A stretch of 33,493 bases of DNA. It comes from Ralstonia sp. UBA689. GTDB taxonomy: Bacteria > Pseudomonadota > Gammaproteobacteria > Burkholderiales > Burkholderiaceae. The stretch lies in NCBI RefSeq assembly GCF_002298975.1, contig NZ_DBMV01000029.1:1-33493 (forward strand), read 5' to 3'. The notes below the pieces were generated by a model. That model worked only from the letters and a program-made list of their open reading frames with translations. It did not search any database and was not told the DNA's origin. The position numbers and the translations under genes are program-made. This document shows positions 1-10,628 of the stretch, piece by piece (position 1 is the stretch's first letter; every line of letters begins with the position of its first letter).

Positions 1-1191
<1,191 letters not shown>

Positions 1192-1236
1192 GTCAGCTCC
1201 TCAATTCGGAATTGGCTAATTGCTAGATTTAGATGC

Positions 1237-1260
1237 GGGCGATCGCACGCGCGACCGCCC
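1237..1260 (-). other. Hairpin in fusA-tuf intergenic region
   Basis: A 10-bp inverted repeat (one G-U pair in RNA) around a 4-nt loop lies just after the fusA stop codon. It has no T-tract, so it is unlikely to be a terminator. It may stabilise or process the fusA-tuf message, or help set the higher expression of tuf. Confidence 0.45.
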
Positions 1261-1271
1261 AAACACGTTGA

Positions 1272-3398
<2,127 letters not shown>

Positions 3399-3421
3399 GG
3401 TTAATCCTCTGATTCGTCAAC

Positions 3422-3451
3422 GGGGCGCTTAGCCACAGGCCCAAGCGCCCC
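3422..3451 (-). other. Perfect 9-bp hairpin just upstream of fusA start
   Basis: GGGGCGCTT pairs perfectly with AAGCGCCCC across a 12-nt loop that can itself form GCC/GGC. It ends about 12 nt before the fusA Shine-Dalgarno. A second GC-rich partial inverted repeat (GGGCG...CGCCC with an inner GTGCGCAC) lies at 3462-3489. Neither has a T-tract. Position suggests a role in translation initiation or mRNA processing between rpsG and fusA. Confidence 0.5.
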
Positions 3452-3514
3452 TAATACAAATGGGCGAGATGTGCGCACACAGCCCGCCCAGCAACCAACA
3501 ACGTCTCGCGTCGC

Positions 3515-3985
3515 TTAGAAGCGGAAGTGCGAGAACGCCTTGTTGGCTTCAGCCATGCGGTGCACTTCGTCGCGCTTCTTCATGGCGCCGCCGCGGCCTT
3601 CCGAGGCTTCGAGCAGCTCACCAGCCAGACGCAGGGCCATCGACTTCTCGCTGCGCTTCTTCGCAGCTTCCCGCAGCCAACGCATCGCCAATGCCAGACG
3701 ACGCGACGGCCGGACTTCGACCGGCACCTGATAGTTGGCGCCACCAACACGACGGCTCTTCACTTCGACCACCGGCTTGATGTTGCCGATTGCCAGCGTG
3801 AACACCTCGATCGGCGCCTTGCCTGCTTTCTTTTCGATCTGGTCGAACGCACCGTAGACGATACGCTCAGCCACCGACTTCTTGCCGTCCAGCATCAGGA
3901 CGTTCATGAACTTGGCGACTTCCACATTGCCGAACTTCGGGTCCGGCAGAATTTCCCGCTTGGGGACTTCACGACGACGTGGCAT
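3515..3985 (-). CDS. rpsG: 30S ribosomal protein S7
   Basis: S7, 156 aa, the primary binder that nucleates assembly of the 3' major domain (head) of 16S rRNA. It opens MPRRREVPKREILPDPKFG, the canonical S7 N terminus, and contains the conserved SRRVGGANYQVPVEV segment. The length equals the short S7 form. The ATG has a strong AAGGA site in an A-rich context 8-10 nt upstream. In E. coli S7 is the translational repressor of the str operon, binding the rpsL-rpsG intergenic region. Here that region is 186 nt and carries two perfect hairpins. Confidence 0.99.
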   Translation of the reverse strand: MPRRREVPKREILPDPKFGNVEVAKFMNVLMLDGKKSVAERIVYGAFDQIEKKAGKAPIEVFTLAIGNIKPVVEVKSRRVGGANYQVPVEVRPSRRLALAMRWLREAAKKRSEKSMALRLAGELLEASEGRGGAMKKRDEVHRMAEANKAFSHFRF

Positions 3986-4008
3986 CTTCTTTCCTTCTCT
4001 GTTCAGTT

Positions 4009-4027
4009 GAGAACCGCTTCGGTTCTC
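4009..4027 (-). promoter_or_regulatory. Hairpin before rpsG, candidate S7 translational operator
   Basis: GAGAACCG pairs perfectly with CGGTTCTC around a 3-nt loop, about 24 nt upstream of the rpsG ATG and next to its Shine-Dalgarno. S7 autoregulation through the rpsL-rpsG spacer is known in E. coli. Assigning this hairpin to that role is inference from position. Confidence 0.45.
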
Positions 4028-4081
4028 CGGCCACCAACTAGCTTGTCTTCCAACAATCTGAGCCGGGTGACCACTTACTCG

Positions 4082-4112
4082 ACGGTGCCAGTGCGGTCAA
4101 AAAACGCACCGT
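4082..4112 (-). other. 7-bp hairpin in rpsL-rpsG spacer
   Basis: ACGGTGC pairs perfectly with GCACCGT across a 17-nt loop containing a run of six T on the minus strand. An alternative GTGCG/CGCAC pairing is possible inside the same segment, so two structures compete. It may be part of the S7-responsive region between rpsL and rpsG. Confidence 0.4.
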
Positions 4113-4171
4113 TGTACCGCCTGCTCATGACAAGACCGTGACCGCAAAAGCGGCGCGATCTCACTGACGAC

Positions 4172-4549
4172 TTAGGCCGCCTTCGGACGCTTCGCGCCGT
4201 ACTTCGAACGCGCTTGCTTACGGTCCTTGACGCCTTGCAGGTCAAGGGAGCCGCGCACGATGTGGTAACGCACACCCGGCAAGTCCTTCACACGGCCGCC
4301 GCGGATCAGCACGACGCTGTGTTCTTGCAGGTTGTGACCTTCACCGCCGATGTACGAAATGACTTCGAAACCGTTGGTCAGGCGCACCTTGGCGACCTTA
4401 CGCAGTGCCGAGTTCGGCTTCTTCGGCGTCGTGGTGTACACGCGGGTGCACACGCCGCGACGCTGCGGGCAGTTCTCAAGTGCCGGGCTCTTGCTCTTCA
4501 GCTTTTCCGAGACGCGGGGCTTGCGAACCAGTTGATTGATGGTTGGCAT
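4172..4549 (-). CDS. rpsL: 30S ribosomal protein S12
   Basis: S12, 125 aa, decoding-centre protein. It starts MPTINQLVRKPR and contains TTPKKPNSALRK and GGRVKDLPGVRYH. Lys43 and Lys88 (counting Met1) are the wild-type residues whose substitution gives streptomycin resistance, so the allele looks sensitive. Asp89 is the site that RimO methylthiolates in E. coli. The first gene of the str operon, it has a leader of roughly 230 nt from a near-consensus promoter. The Shine-Dalgarno is weak (GGA about 8 nt before ATG), unusual for so highly expressed a gene, which suggests that leader structure matters. Confidence 0.99.
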   Translation of the reverse strand: MPTINQLVRKPRVSEKLKSKSPALENCPQRRGVCTRVYTTTPKKPNSALRKVAKVRLTNGFEVISYIGGEGHNLQEHSVVLIRGGRVKDLPGVRYHIVRGSLDLQGVKDRKQARSKYGAKRPKAA

Positions 4550-4583
4550 TGTTCAATCCAGCTTGGTTTTTGAAAAATCGCCG

Positions 4584-4616
4584 GTTCACATAACGTGAAC
4601 GCCTCATTTGTGAGGC
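4584..4616 (-). promoter_or_regulatory. Tandem hairpins in rpsL leader, possible attenuator
   Basis: On the transcribed strand a 6-bp hairpin (GCCTCA/TGAGGC, 4-nt loop) is followed with no gap by a second 6-bp hairpin (GTTCAC/GTGAAC, 5-nt loop). After a further 6 nt comes a short T-run. They lie between the str promoter and the rpsL start. They resemble a weak attenuator or a protein-binding leader structure; no function can be shown from sequence. Confidence 0.4.
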
Positions 4617-4784
4617 GGACGGCGCAATCGGGTTTTATGGAAGTGGCGAGCAGAACGCTCTGAAGGGAGGACCTGCGGGAACAGATCAAGACCAAAGAGC
4701 GCGAGCCCGCCTGGTTCAGATGTCTTGCACAGCGCTTGCCGGGCATGGACGCGCGAAACCAGAAGCCAAAAACTCGAATCTGGC

Positions 4785-4813
4785 ACTATAGCGGGCCGTA
4801 TTGCAAGCGTCAA
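4785..4813 (-). promoter_or_regulatory. Sigma-70 promoter of the str operon
   Basis: On the minus strand TTGACG (4808-4813) and TATAGT (4785-4790) are separated by exactly 17 bp and match consensus at 5 of 6 positions each. The predicted start is near 4777, giving an rpsL leader of about 230 nt. A short hairpin (4818-4834, one G-T pair) separates the promoter from the MFS gene end but lacks a T-tract. Confidence 0.85.
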
Positions 4814-4846
4814 GCGCGCCGCCAGTCTGGCGACGCACGCCATGAT

Positions 4847-6106
4847 TCAGCAGCGACGCGGTGTGGCGCCGATGGCACGCGGAGCATGAACGGGCCAGAG
4901 GAAGACGAGTGCTGCGGTCACCACAAAACCCAGTGCGAGGACCGAAACGCCAATCCAGCCGGCACGTGCCCAGGCCACCCCGGCCAAACCGCCGCCTGCG
5001 GCCGCGCCAAAGAAAAACCCGCCCGTGTACAGACCATTCACGCGCCCGCGAATCTCTGGTGACAGCGTGTTGACCATATAACGTCCAAGCGCCTGGTCGC
5101 CGATGGCGCCGAAATCGAGCAGCAGCGCCGCAGCCACCAGCATCGTCAACATGACGGGGACGCTCAGGCCTGGCAGCAGCGCGGAAGCCAGCGCCAACAA
5201 CAAACCAGTCGCCGCGCTGCCGTGCGCGAGCAGTGTACCCACGCGCACCAAGCCGCGATCCGCCAGCCGTCCGGCAATGGGCGCCGCCACGACTCCGGCC
5301 GCGCCGCACAGCGCAAAGATGCCGATGCCGTTCTGCGAAAGATGGAACGGTGCCGCCGCCAACCTCAGCGCCACAGCTGTCCAGAACAGCGTGAACGCCG
5401 CCATCAGCAAGGCCTGGGTGGCGGCGCGGCGGCGCAACAACGGTTCACTGCGCAGCAGACGCCCGTACGAGCCCAGCAGCGCGCCGTACGACAGCTTGCG
5501 CGGCGGCACGAAAGTCGGCATCACGCGCGGGAGGAGGACGGCCAGCACGGCAATCGCCACCGCCGATGCACCGTAGAACGCCCGCCAGCCCCACTGCGCG
5601 GCAATCAGGCTGGCCGCCGGGCGCGAGAGCAGGATGCCCAGGTTCAGGCCGATCATGATGTCGCCGAGTACGCGCCCGCGCCGGTGGTCGGCGGCCAAGC
5701 GTCCGGCCAGCGCAATCAGCATCTGAATGACGGTCGATGTAAGGCCAATGGCGAATGCCGCCAGCATCAACACCTGCCCGCTGCGTGCCGCGGTGGTCAG
5801 CGCCAGCGACGCCACGGCGCCCCACAGCGTGCGCGAGACCAACGCTCGGTTGTCCTGCAGATCGGTCAGCGGCATCAGCAGCAACAGGCCGATGCCGTAG
5901 CCGATCAAGGTGGCGGTCACCAGCAGGCCCGTAGTCGCCGTGGTCCAGCCTATGCTGGCCGCGATCTCGGCGATGAGCGGCTGGATGCCGAACAGGTTGA
6001 CGACGATGAGGCCAACGGCGGCGGCGAACAACGGCGTGACGCTGCGCGGCAGGCGATCGGCGGTTGGCGGATAGGACACGGAGACGGCGGGGGCTTCGGT
6101 GGTCAT
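4847..6106 (-). CDS. MFS transporter (drug/metabolite efflux type)
   Basis: A 419-aa, very hydrophobic integral membrane protein with about 12 predicted helices, of the size usual for the Major Facilitator Superfamily. A motif-A-like loop (PLTDLQDNRALVSR, about residues 79-92) follows helix 2. A motif-C-like segment around GLNLGILLSRPAASLIA precedes the conserved QWGWRAFYG turn, the pattern of H+-coupled DHA1-type exporters. Substrate cannot be predicted. It starts 99 bp from the divergently transcribed LysR gene, a common regulator-efflux pair. Its stop lies 33 bp before the -35 box of the str promoter, so some read-through into rpsL is possible. Confidence 0.88.
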   Translation of the reverse strand: MTTEAPAVSVSYPPTADRLPRSVTPLFAAAVGLIVVNLFGIQPLIAEIAASIGWTTATTGLLVTATLIGYGIGLLLLMPLTDLQDNRALVSRTLWGAVASLALTTAARSGQVLMLAAFAIGLTSTVIQMLIALAGRLAADHRRGRVLGDIMIGLNLGILLSRPAASLIAAQWGWRAFYGASAVAIAVLAVLLPRVMPTFVPPRKLSYGALLGSYGRLLRSEPLLRRRAATQALLMAAFTLFWTAVALRLAAAPFHLSQNGIGIFALCGAAGVVAAPIAGRLADRGLVRVGTLLAHGSAATGLLLALASALLPGLSVPVMLTMLVAAALLLDFGAIGDQALGRYMVNTLSPEIRGRVNGLYTGGFFFGAAAGGGLAGVAWARAGWIGVSVLALGFVVTAALVFLWPVHAPRAIGATPRRC

Positions 6107-6182
6107 GATGTGAGGAACGAAGGATCGGAGCGCCCATCGTAGCCAGCCAATTCGCTCAGATTAAGGTAGGCTTTGGTGCCAT

Positions 6183-6197
6183 ATTGTTTCCGCAAAT
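6183..6197. promoter_or_regulatory. Candidate LysR box between MFS and LysR genes
   Basis: ATT-N9-AAT contains the T-N11-A core that LysR-type regulators recognise, 8 bp before the LysR gene start. A longer imperfect inverted repeat (TTCGCTCA at 6151-6158 and TGAGCAAA at 6197-6204, 7 of 8 matching) flanks it. Such motifs occur by chance, so this is only a candidate operator. I see no convincing -35/-10 pair for either divergent gene. Confidence 0.35.
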
Positions 6198-6205
6198 GAG
6201 CAAAT

Positions 6206-7138
6206 ATGGACCGAATCTCCGACGTGGTGATCTTCGTGCAGGTGGTGGAGCGCGGCAGCCTATCGGCTGCGTCGGACGCGATGGGCGTGTCGCGCGGCGT
6301 CATCAGCAAGGCGCTCGCGCGACTCGAAGCTCGGCTGGAAACGCGCCTGCTGCAACGGACCACACGGCGCCTGTCGCTAACCGAAGCCGGCGCCGCCTTC
6401 TTCGAGAAAAGCCGCGAGGGCCTCGCACTGATGGATGCCGCCGAGCAGGCCGTCACCGCCCTGCGCGACGAGGCGCGCGGCACGTTGCGGGTGTCCGCGC
6501 CGGCGTCGTTCGCCGTCACGTTGCTGGCGCCCCTGCTGGGCGCGTTCCAGGCGCGCTACCCCGCGGTGCAGATCGATTTGGATATGAATGACCGTTATGC
6601 CGATCTGGTGGCCGGGCGCATCGACGTGGCCATCCGCATCGGCATGCTGGAGGATTCATCGCTGGTGGCGCGGCGGCTGGCCAACTGCGCACATGCCATT
6701 TACGGCGCGCCGTCGTATTTCCGCGAGCGGGGCATCCCACGTACGCCGGACGATCTGCGTAATCACAATTGCCTGGTCTATGCCAATTACGACGGACCGT
6801 ACGACTGGGTGCTGACGGATGCCGCCGGCCAGCGCCACATCGCACACGTGCAGGGCTCAATGCTTGCCAACAACAGCTTGGTGCTGCGCGAGGCGGCGCG
6901 CTCGGGGCTGGGGGTATCGCTGGGGCCGGCGTATCTGATACGGGACGACATTGCCGCCGGGCGGCTGCAGGCGGTGCTGACCGACTACGCCGCGCGCGAG
7001 GTGCCGCTGCACGCGGTATTTACGCAGCGCGTGCATCTACTGCCGAAGGTGCGCGCGTTTGTCGATTTCCTGGGCGACCACCTGACCCGCACCGGAGTTA
7101 TGGGGCCGTTGCCGCAAACGGTCACCGAAGTCGACTAG
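6206..7138 (+). CDS. LysR-family transcriptional regulator
   Basis: A 310-aa regulator and the only convincing plus-strand gene here. The N-terminal winged helix-turn-helix spans about residues 4-62 (SLSAASDAMGVSRGVISKAL, then LGxRL-like EARLETRLLQRTTRRLSLTEAG). The effector-binding domain follows from about residue 90 (LRVSAPASFA...VDVAIRIG-type IDVAIRIGMLEDSSLVARRL). The overall look is of the broad DsdA/PcaQ-like 'LysR family' proteins that regulate a neighbouring gene. Divergence from the MFS gene suggests control of that exporter. No strong Shine-Dalgarno precedes the ATG. The TAG stop overlaps the recQ stop by sharing a CTAG. Confidence 0.93.
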   Translation: MDRISDVVIFVQVVERGSLSAASDAMGVSRGVISKALARLEARLETRLLQRTTRRLSLTEAGAAFFEKSREGLALMDAAEQAVTALRDEARGTLRVSAPASFAVTLLAPLLGAFQARYPAVQIDLDMNDRYADLVAGRIDVAIRIGMLEDSSLVARRLANCAHAIYGAPSYFRERGIPRTPDDLRNHNCLVYANYDGPYDWVLTDAAGQRHIAHVQGSMLANNSLVLREAARSGLGVSLGPAYLIRDDIAAGRLQAVLTDYAAREVPLHAVFTQRVHLLPKVRAFVDFLGDHLTRTGVMGPLPQTVTEVD

Positions 7139-9051
7139 GCTTCCTCGCGGCACTTCTCCAGCACGTCGAGCAACGCCTGCCCGTAGCGATCCAGCTTGGC
7201 CATGCCGATGCCCGGCAGTTCGGCAAGCGCCTCGCGCGAATCCGGATCGGTCTCGGCAATGCGCGCGAGCGTGCTGTCGTGGAAGATCACGTAGGCCGGC
7301 ACGCTGTGCTCGCGTGCCATCTGAGCGCGCCAAGCGCGCAAGGCCTGCCAGCGCACCTGCGCCTCGACGGAAAGATCGGCGGCTGGATCGGCGCGACGCT
7401 CCTTCCTGGCCGACGACGATGACGACCCGCCGCGCACCTTCTCCGTCTGGCGCCGCAGGACCACGCGCTGCTCACCCTTGAGCACGGGGCGCGCCGCATC
7501 GGTCAGGATCAGGGCACCATGGCCGCCGTGGTCCACCGCGAACAAGCCTTGCGCCACCAACTGGCGGAACACGCTGCGCCACGCCGCTTCCGACAGCTCG
7601 CTGCCGATGCCGAAGGTGGAGAGCGTCTCGTGGTGCCATTGCTTGATGCGCTCCGTCGCGTTGCCGCGCAGGATGTCGATGAGCTGCCCGGCGCCGAAGC
7701 TCACGCGGCTGGCCTGCTGCACGCGGTACGCGCATGACAGCGCCATTTGCGCCTCGCGCGTGGCGTCCCAGGTTTGCGGCGGCGTGAGGCAGGTATCGCA
7801 GTTGCCGCACGGCTGGCTGCTCTCGCCAAAGTACGCCAGCAGCGCCACGCGCCGACAACTGGCGGCTTCGCACAGGCCGAGCAGCGCGTCCAGCTTGGCG
7901 GTGGAAACACGCTTGTGCATGTCGTCGGCATCGGACTCGTCGATCATGCGGCGCTGCTGCACTACATCGGCCAGGCCATAGGCCATCCACGCATTGGCGG
8001 GCATGCCGTCGCGGCCCGCGCGACCGGTTTCCTGGTAATAGCCCTCCAGGCTCTTGGGCAGATCCAGATGCGCGACGAAGCGCACGTCGGGCTTGTCGAT
8101 GCCCATGCCAAAAGCGATGGTCGCCACCATCACGACGCCCTCCTCCTTGCGGAAGATAGCCTGGTGGCGCGCACGCACGTCGGCGTCCATGCCGGCGTGG
8201 TACGGCAGCGCGCGGATGCCCTGCTCGGCCAGCCACTGCGCGGTTTCCTCCACCTTCTTGCGCGACAGGCAATAGACGATGCCGGCGTCGCAGGTGTCGC
8301 CGTCCATGTGTTCGGCGCGGATGAAGCGCAGCAACTGCTGACGCGCGCTGTCCTTCTCGACGATGGTGTAGCGGATGTTCGGGCGGTCGAAGCTGGAGAG
8401 AAAGACGCGCGCCTCGGTCAGCGCGAGGCGCTCGACGATCTCGTCGCGCGTGACGGCATCGGCCGTGGCCGTGAGGGCGATGCGCGGCACGTGCGGAAAG
8501 CGCTCGTGCAGCACGGAGAGCTGGATGTACTCGGGCCGGAAATCGTGCCCCCATTGCGACACGCAGTGCGCCTCGTCAATCGCGAACAGGCCGATGCGCG
8601 AGCGCTCCAGCAAGTCCAGAAAGCGCGGCGTCATCAGCCGTTCGGGCGCGACGTAGACGAGGTCAAGCCGCCCGGCCGCCAGATCGCGCTCGACCTGCGC
8701 AGCCTCGGCGCCGGTCAACGCCGAGTTCAGGTACGCGGCGCGCACGCCGGCCTCTTCCAGCGCGGCCACCTGATCCTGCATCAGCGCAATCAGCGGCGAG
8801 ACGACAATGCCCGCGCCCTGCCCGCGCCGGTGCCGCACCAGTGCCGGAATTTGATAGCAGAGGGATTTGCCGCCGCCGGTCGGCATCAGCACCAGGCAAT
8901 CGCCGCCGTCGGCCACATGGGTGACGATCTCCGCCTGCGGGCCACGGAACGCGCTGTAGCCGAACACGTCGTGCAGCACGGTGTGCGTGGCGGTGGCGGT
9001 GTCCTCGGGCAGCGCCTGCAGCGCGTGGTTGATGGCGGGAGAGTCGTACAT
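7135..9051 (-). CDS. recQ: ATP-dependent DNA helicase RecQ
   Basis: RecQ, 638 aa, a 3'-5' DNA helicase acting in recombination and fork repair. Visible in order: the RecQ motif 0 region (FGYSAFRGPQ, about 30-39), Walker A TGGGKS (58-63), DEAH (159-162) with the aromatic-rich loop AHCVSQWGHDFRPEY, SAT-like TATADA, and helicase motif VI ETGRAGRDG (341-349). The zinc-binding cysteines are C399, C415, C418 and C421, followed by a winged helix. A single HRDC domain lies at about 555-630, linked by a Ser/Arg-rich stretch. No good Shine-Dalgarno precedes the ATG. The gene is 104 bp downstream of the methyltransferase gene and convergent with the LysR gene. Confidence 0.97.
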   Translation of the reverse strand: MYDSPAINHALQALPEDTATATHTVLHDVFGYSAFRGPQAEIVTHVADGGDCLVLMPTGGGKSLCYQIPALVRHRRGQGAGIVVSPLIALMQDQVAALEEAGVRAAYLNSALTGAEAAQVERDLAAGRLDLVYVAPERLMTPRFLDLLERSRIGLFAIDEAHCVSQWGHDFRPEYIQLSVLHERFPHVPRIALTATADAVTRDEIVERLALTEARVFLSSFDRPNIRYTIVEKDSARQQLLRFIRAEHMDGDTCDAGIVYCLSRKKVEETAQWLAEQGIRALPYHAGMDADVRARHQAIFRKEEGVVMVATIAFGMGIDKPDVRFVAHLDLPKSLEGYYQETGRAGRDGMPANAWMAYGLADVVQQRRMIDESDADDMHKRVSTAKLDALLGLCEAASCRRVALLAYFGESSQPCGNCDTCLTPPQTWDATREAQMALSCAYRVQQASRVSFGAGQLIDILRGNATERIKQWHHETLSTFGIGSELSEAAWRSVFRQLVAQGLFAVDHGGHGALILTDAARPVLKGEQRVVLRRQTEKVRGGSSSSSARKERRADPAADLSVEAQVRWQALRAWRAQMAREHSVPAYVIFHDSTLARIAETDPDSREALAELPGIGMAKLDRYGQALLDVLEKCREEA

Positions 9052-9110
9052 CGGGACGGCGGGTGCGCGCGATGTTACGCGCGGTCTGGGCGAAACCGCT
9101 ATTGTGACAA

Positions 9111-9124
9111 ACCCCGCCGGGGGT
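9111..9124. other. Short GC hairpin between methyltransferase gene and recQ
   Basis: ACCCC/GGGGT with a 4-nt loop lies in the 104-bp gap; on the minus strand it is followed by only two T. It could be a weak terminator ending the A2M operon before recQ, or chance in GC-rich DNA. I see no convincing recQ promoter here. Confidence 0.25.
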
Positions 9125-9155
9125 CGGGCAATCGGATAGTGCGCAATGTGTGCCG

Positions 9156-9746
9156 TCAGGCCTTGCGCGCAACGATCCGGTGAATCGTCTTGCCCGACGA
9201 CTGGCTCACCGCCGCCTCGTCAAAGACGATCTCGGCGCCGGCCAGCGCTTCGCGCACCGGCGCGGTATCGAACGCGGCGTAAAGGCGGCCGCGCCCATCG
9301 CGCTGGTCGGCGTCGGACGTCACGCGCCAGCTCAGGTACAGCGTGCCGCCCGGGCGCAGCAGCGACACCAGCCGCCGCACCGACGCGCCAATCTGCTCGG
9401 GCGGCAGATGCATGATGACGGTCTCGCAGACGACGTTGTCGAACGCGCCTTCGGCAATGCCCACCAGCTCGGGCAGCAGCGCCCGCCGGAACGACAGCCC
9501 CGGATACTGCGTGCGCGCCGCTTCCAGCAGCCCGGCCGAAGCGTCATAGCCGACCGCGGGATAACCGTTGGCGTTGAGCCACGCCACCTCGCGTCCTGAA
9601 CCACAGCCGATGTCGACGGTGGCTCCGCCCGCCTTGAACTCGCGGCGCAGCAGCGCGTACAGGTCTTCCGGCGCCGGCTGCTCGCGCCACTCCTGGGCGA
9701 AGGTCTCGGCGAGGGTGTCGTAGGCGGCGACGGTCTGCGTGTCCAT
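9156..9746 (-). CDS. Class I SAM-dependent methyltransferase
   Basis: A 196-aa Rossmann-fold methyltransferase. Motif I is VDIGCGSG (residues 44-51), which binds AdoMet. The acidic residue at the end of beta-2 is D68 in VGYDAS. A motif IV-like segment DNVVCETVIMHLP (103-115) and the post-motif RPGGTLYLSW (131-140) complete the fold, resembling UbiE/TehB-type small-molecule methyltransferases. Substrate is unknown. It starts from an ATG with GGAG about 5-8 nt upstream, only 22 bp after the last DUF2135 gene and on the same strand, so it probably belongs to that transcript. It has no signal peptide, so unlike the genes before it the product is cytoplasmic. Confidence 0.9.
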   Translation of the reverse strand: MDTQTVAAYDTLAETFAQEWREQPAPEDLYALLRREFKAGGATVDIGCGSGREVAWLNANGYPAVGYDASAGLLEAARTQYPGLSFRRALLPELVGIAEGAFDNVVCETVIMHLPPEQIGASVRRLVSLLRPGGTLYLSWRVTSDADQRDGRGRLYAAFDTAPVREALAGAEIVFDEAAVSQSSGKTIHRIVARKA

Positions 9747-9768
9747 GGCGGCTCCGGAAGCGTGTGGG

Positions 9769-10623
9769 CTACTTCATCGTGAAACTGCGTAACAGCGTCA
9801 GATCGCCGGCCTTGCGCATCGGCACCACAAAGGTCTGCTGGCGCTCAGATGGCGTGTTCTCGTCGGTGATGATGTTGACAGTGGCCGTGGTGATGATGCT
9901 GTTGTCGCTGCCGCTGCCGTAGTAGTTCACGTAGACGAGGTACGTGCCCGGGATCGGCGCGGGGTTCGAATAGATCTCGGGGCCGTAGCCGGTGGTGACG
10001 TCCACGTCGAGCGCGCCGCCGTTTTCGGCCACGCGGTTGCCGTACCAGGTGTGCTGGCCGTCGGGCGAAATGACGTGCAGGTCCAGGTCGGTGCCGTCGG
10101 TGTCCCACGACAGGACCACGCGCAGGCGCGGGCGGCTGCGTCCTGCATAGCTGTCATAGAACTGCACGCGCTTGGACTCGCCACGGGCGCTGCGCAGCTC
10201 GACGCTGTTACTGCCGGCGCCGAACGCGTACGGGCGCGAGAACGTGCCGTCGGCTTCGATGCGCTGCGGCATGGCCACACCGTTGACCACCAGCGTGCCG
10301 ACCGACGAGCCATCCGCGCCACGGCGTCGGCGCGGCTTGCTCTCGTCCGTGGACGCGGCAGCCTTGGGCGTGTTGCGGATGCGCCCGGCGATCATCGATG
10401 CCGCGCCCTGCCCCTGCGGCGTGCTTACGGACACGGCCGGGTAATGCACGTCCTGCATGTAGCGCGAATCGTCGCCGGCGGAGTTGCGCCAGCCATTGAG
10501 CGGCGCGCTCATCTCGATGCTGCCGGAGTCGGCCTGCCCGGTTTGCGCAAAAGCAGCGCTGCCGACCGCGCCCAGCGCAGCGAGCGTGAAGGCAACGACG
10601 AAGCGAAAATTGGAATGCATCAT
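9769..10623 (-). CDS. yfaP: Secreted DUF2135 (YfaP-like) protein, copy A
   Basis: A 284-aa exported protein with signal peptide at about residues 1-26 (cut after AFA). It shares with the preceding gene the landmarks NGWRNS, LVVNGxAMP, FxRPxAFGxGSNSVE, a Trp-Asp strand (LSWD) leading into DLDLHVISP, GPEI, and P(G)TYLVYVNYxG. These suggest two beta-sandwich domains; the second is the DUF2135 domain, with clustered acidic residues that could bind metal. A basic, low-complexity patch (KPRRRRG) sits between them and is absent from copy B. The gene begins ATGATG 5 bp after the copy B stop with no clear Shine-Dalgarno, implying coupled translation. Function is unknown; periplasmic partner of the A2M system by context. 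Confidence 0.85.
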   Translation of the reverse strand: MMHSNFRFVVAFTLAALGAVGSAAFAQTGQADSGSIEMSAPLNGWRNSAGDDSRYMQDVHYPAVSVSTPQGQGAASMIAGRIRNTPKAAASTDESKPRRRRGADGSSVGTLVVNGVAMPQRIEADGTFSRPYAFGAGSNSVELRSARGESKRVQFYDSYAGRSRPRLRVVLSWDTDGTDLDLHVISPDGQHTWYGNRVAENGGALDVDVTTGYGPEIYSNPAPIPGTYLVYVNYYGSGSDNSIITTATVNIITDENTPSERQQTFVVPMRKAGDLTLLRSFTMK

Positions 10624-10628
10624 AAGCG

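Noticed and set aside
4075..4275. 66-codon minus-strand frame between rpsL and rpsG
   Set aside because: Half of it overlaps rpsL in another frame and the rest is hairpin-rich spacer; low complexity Arg/Ser.
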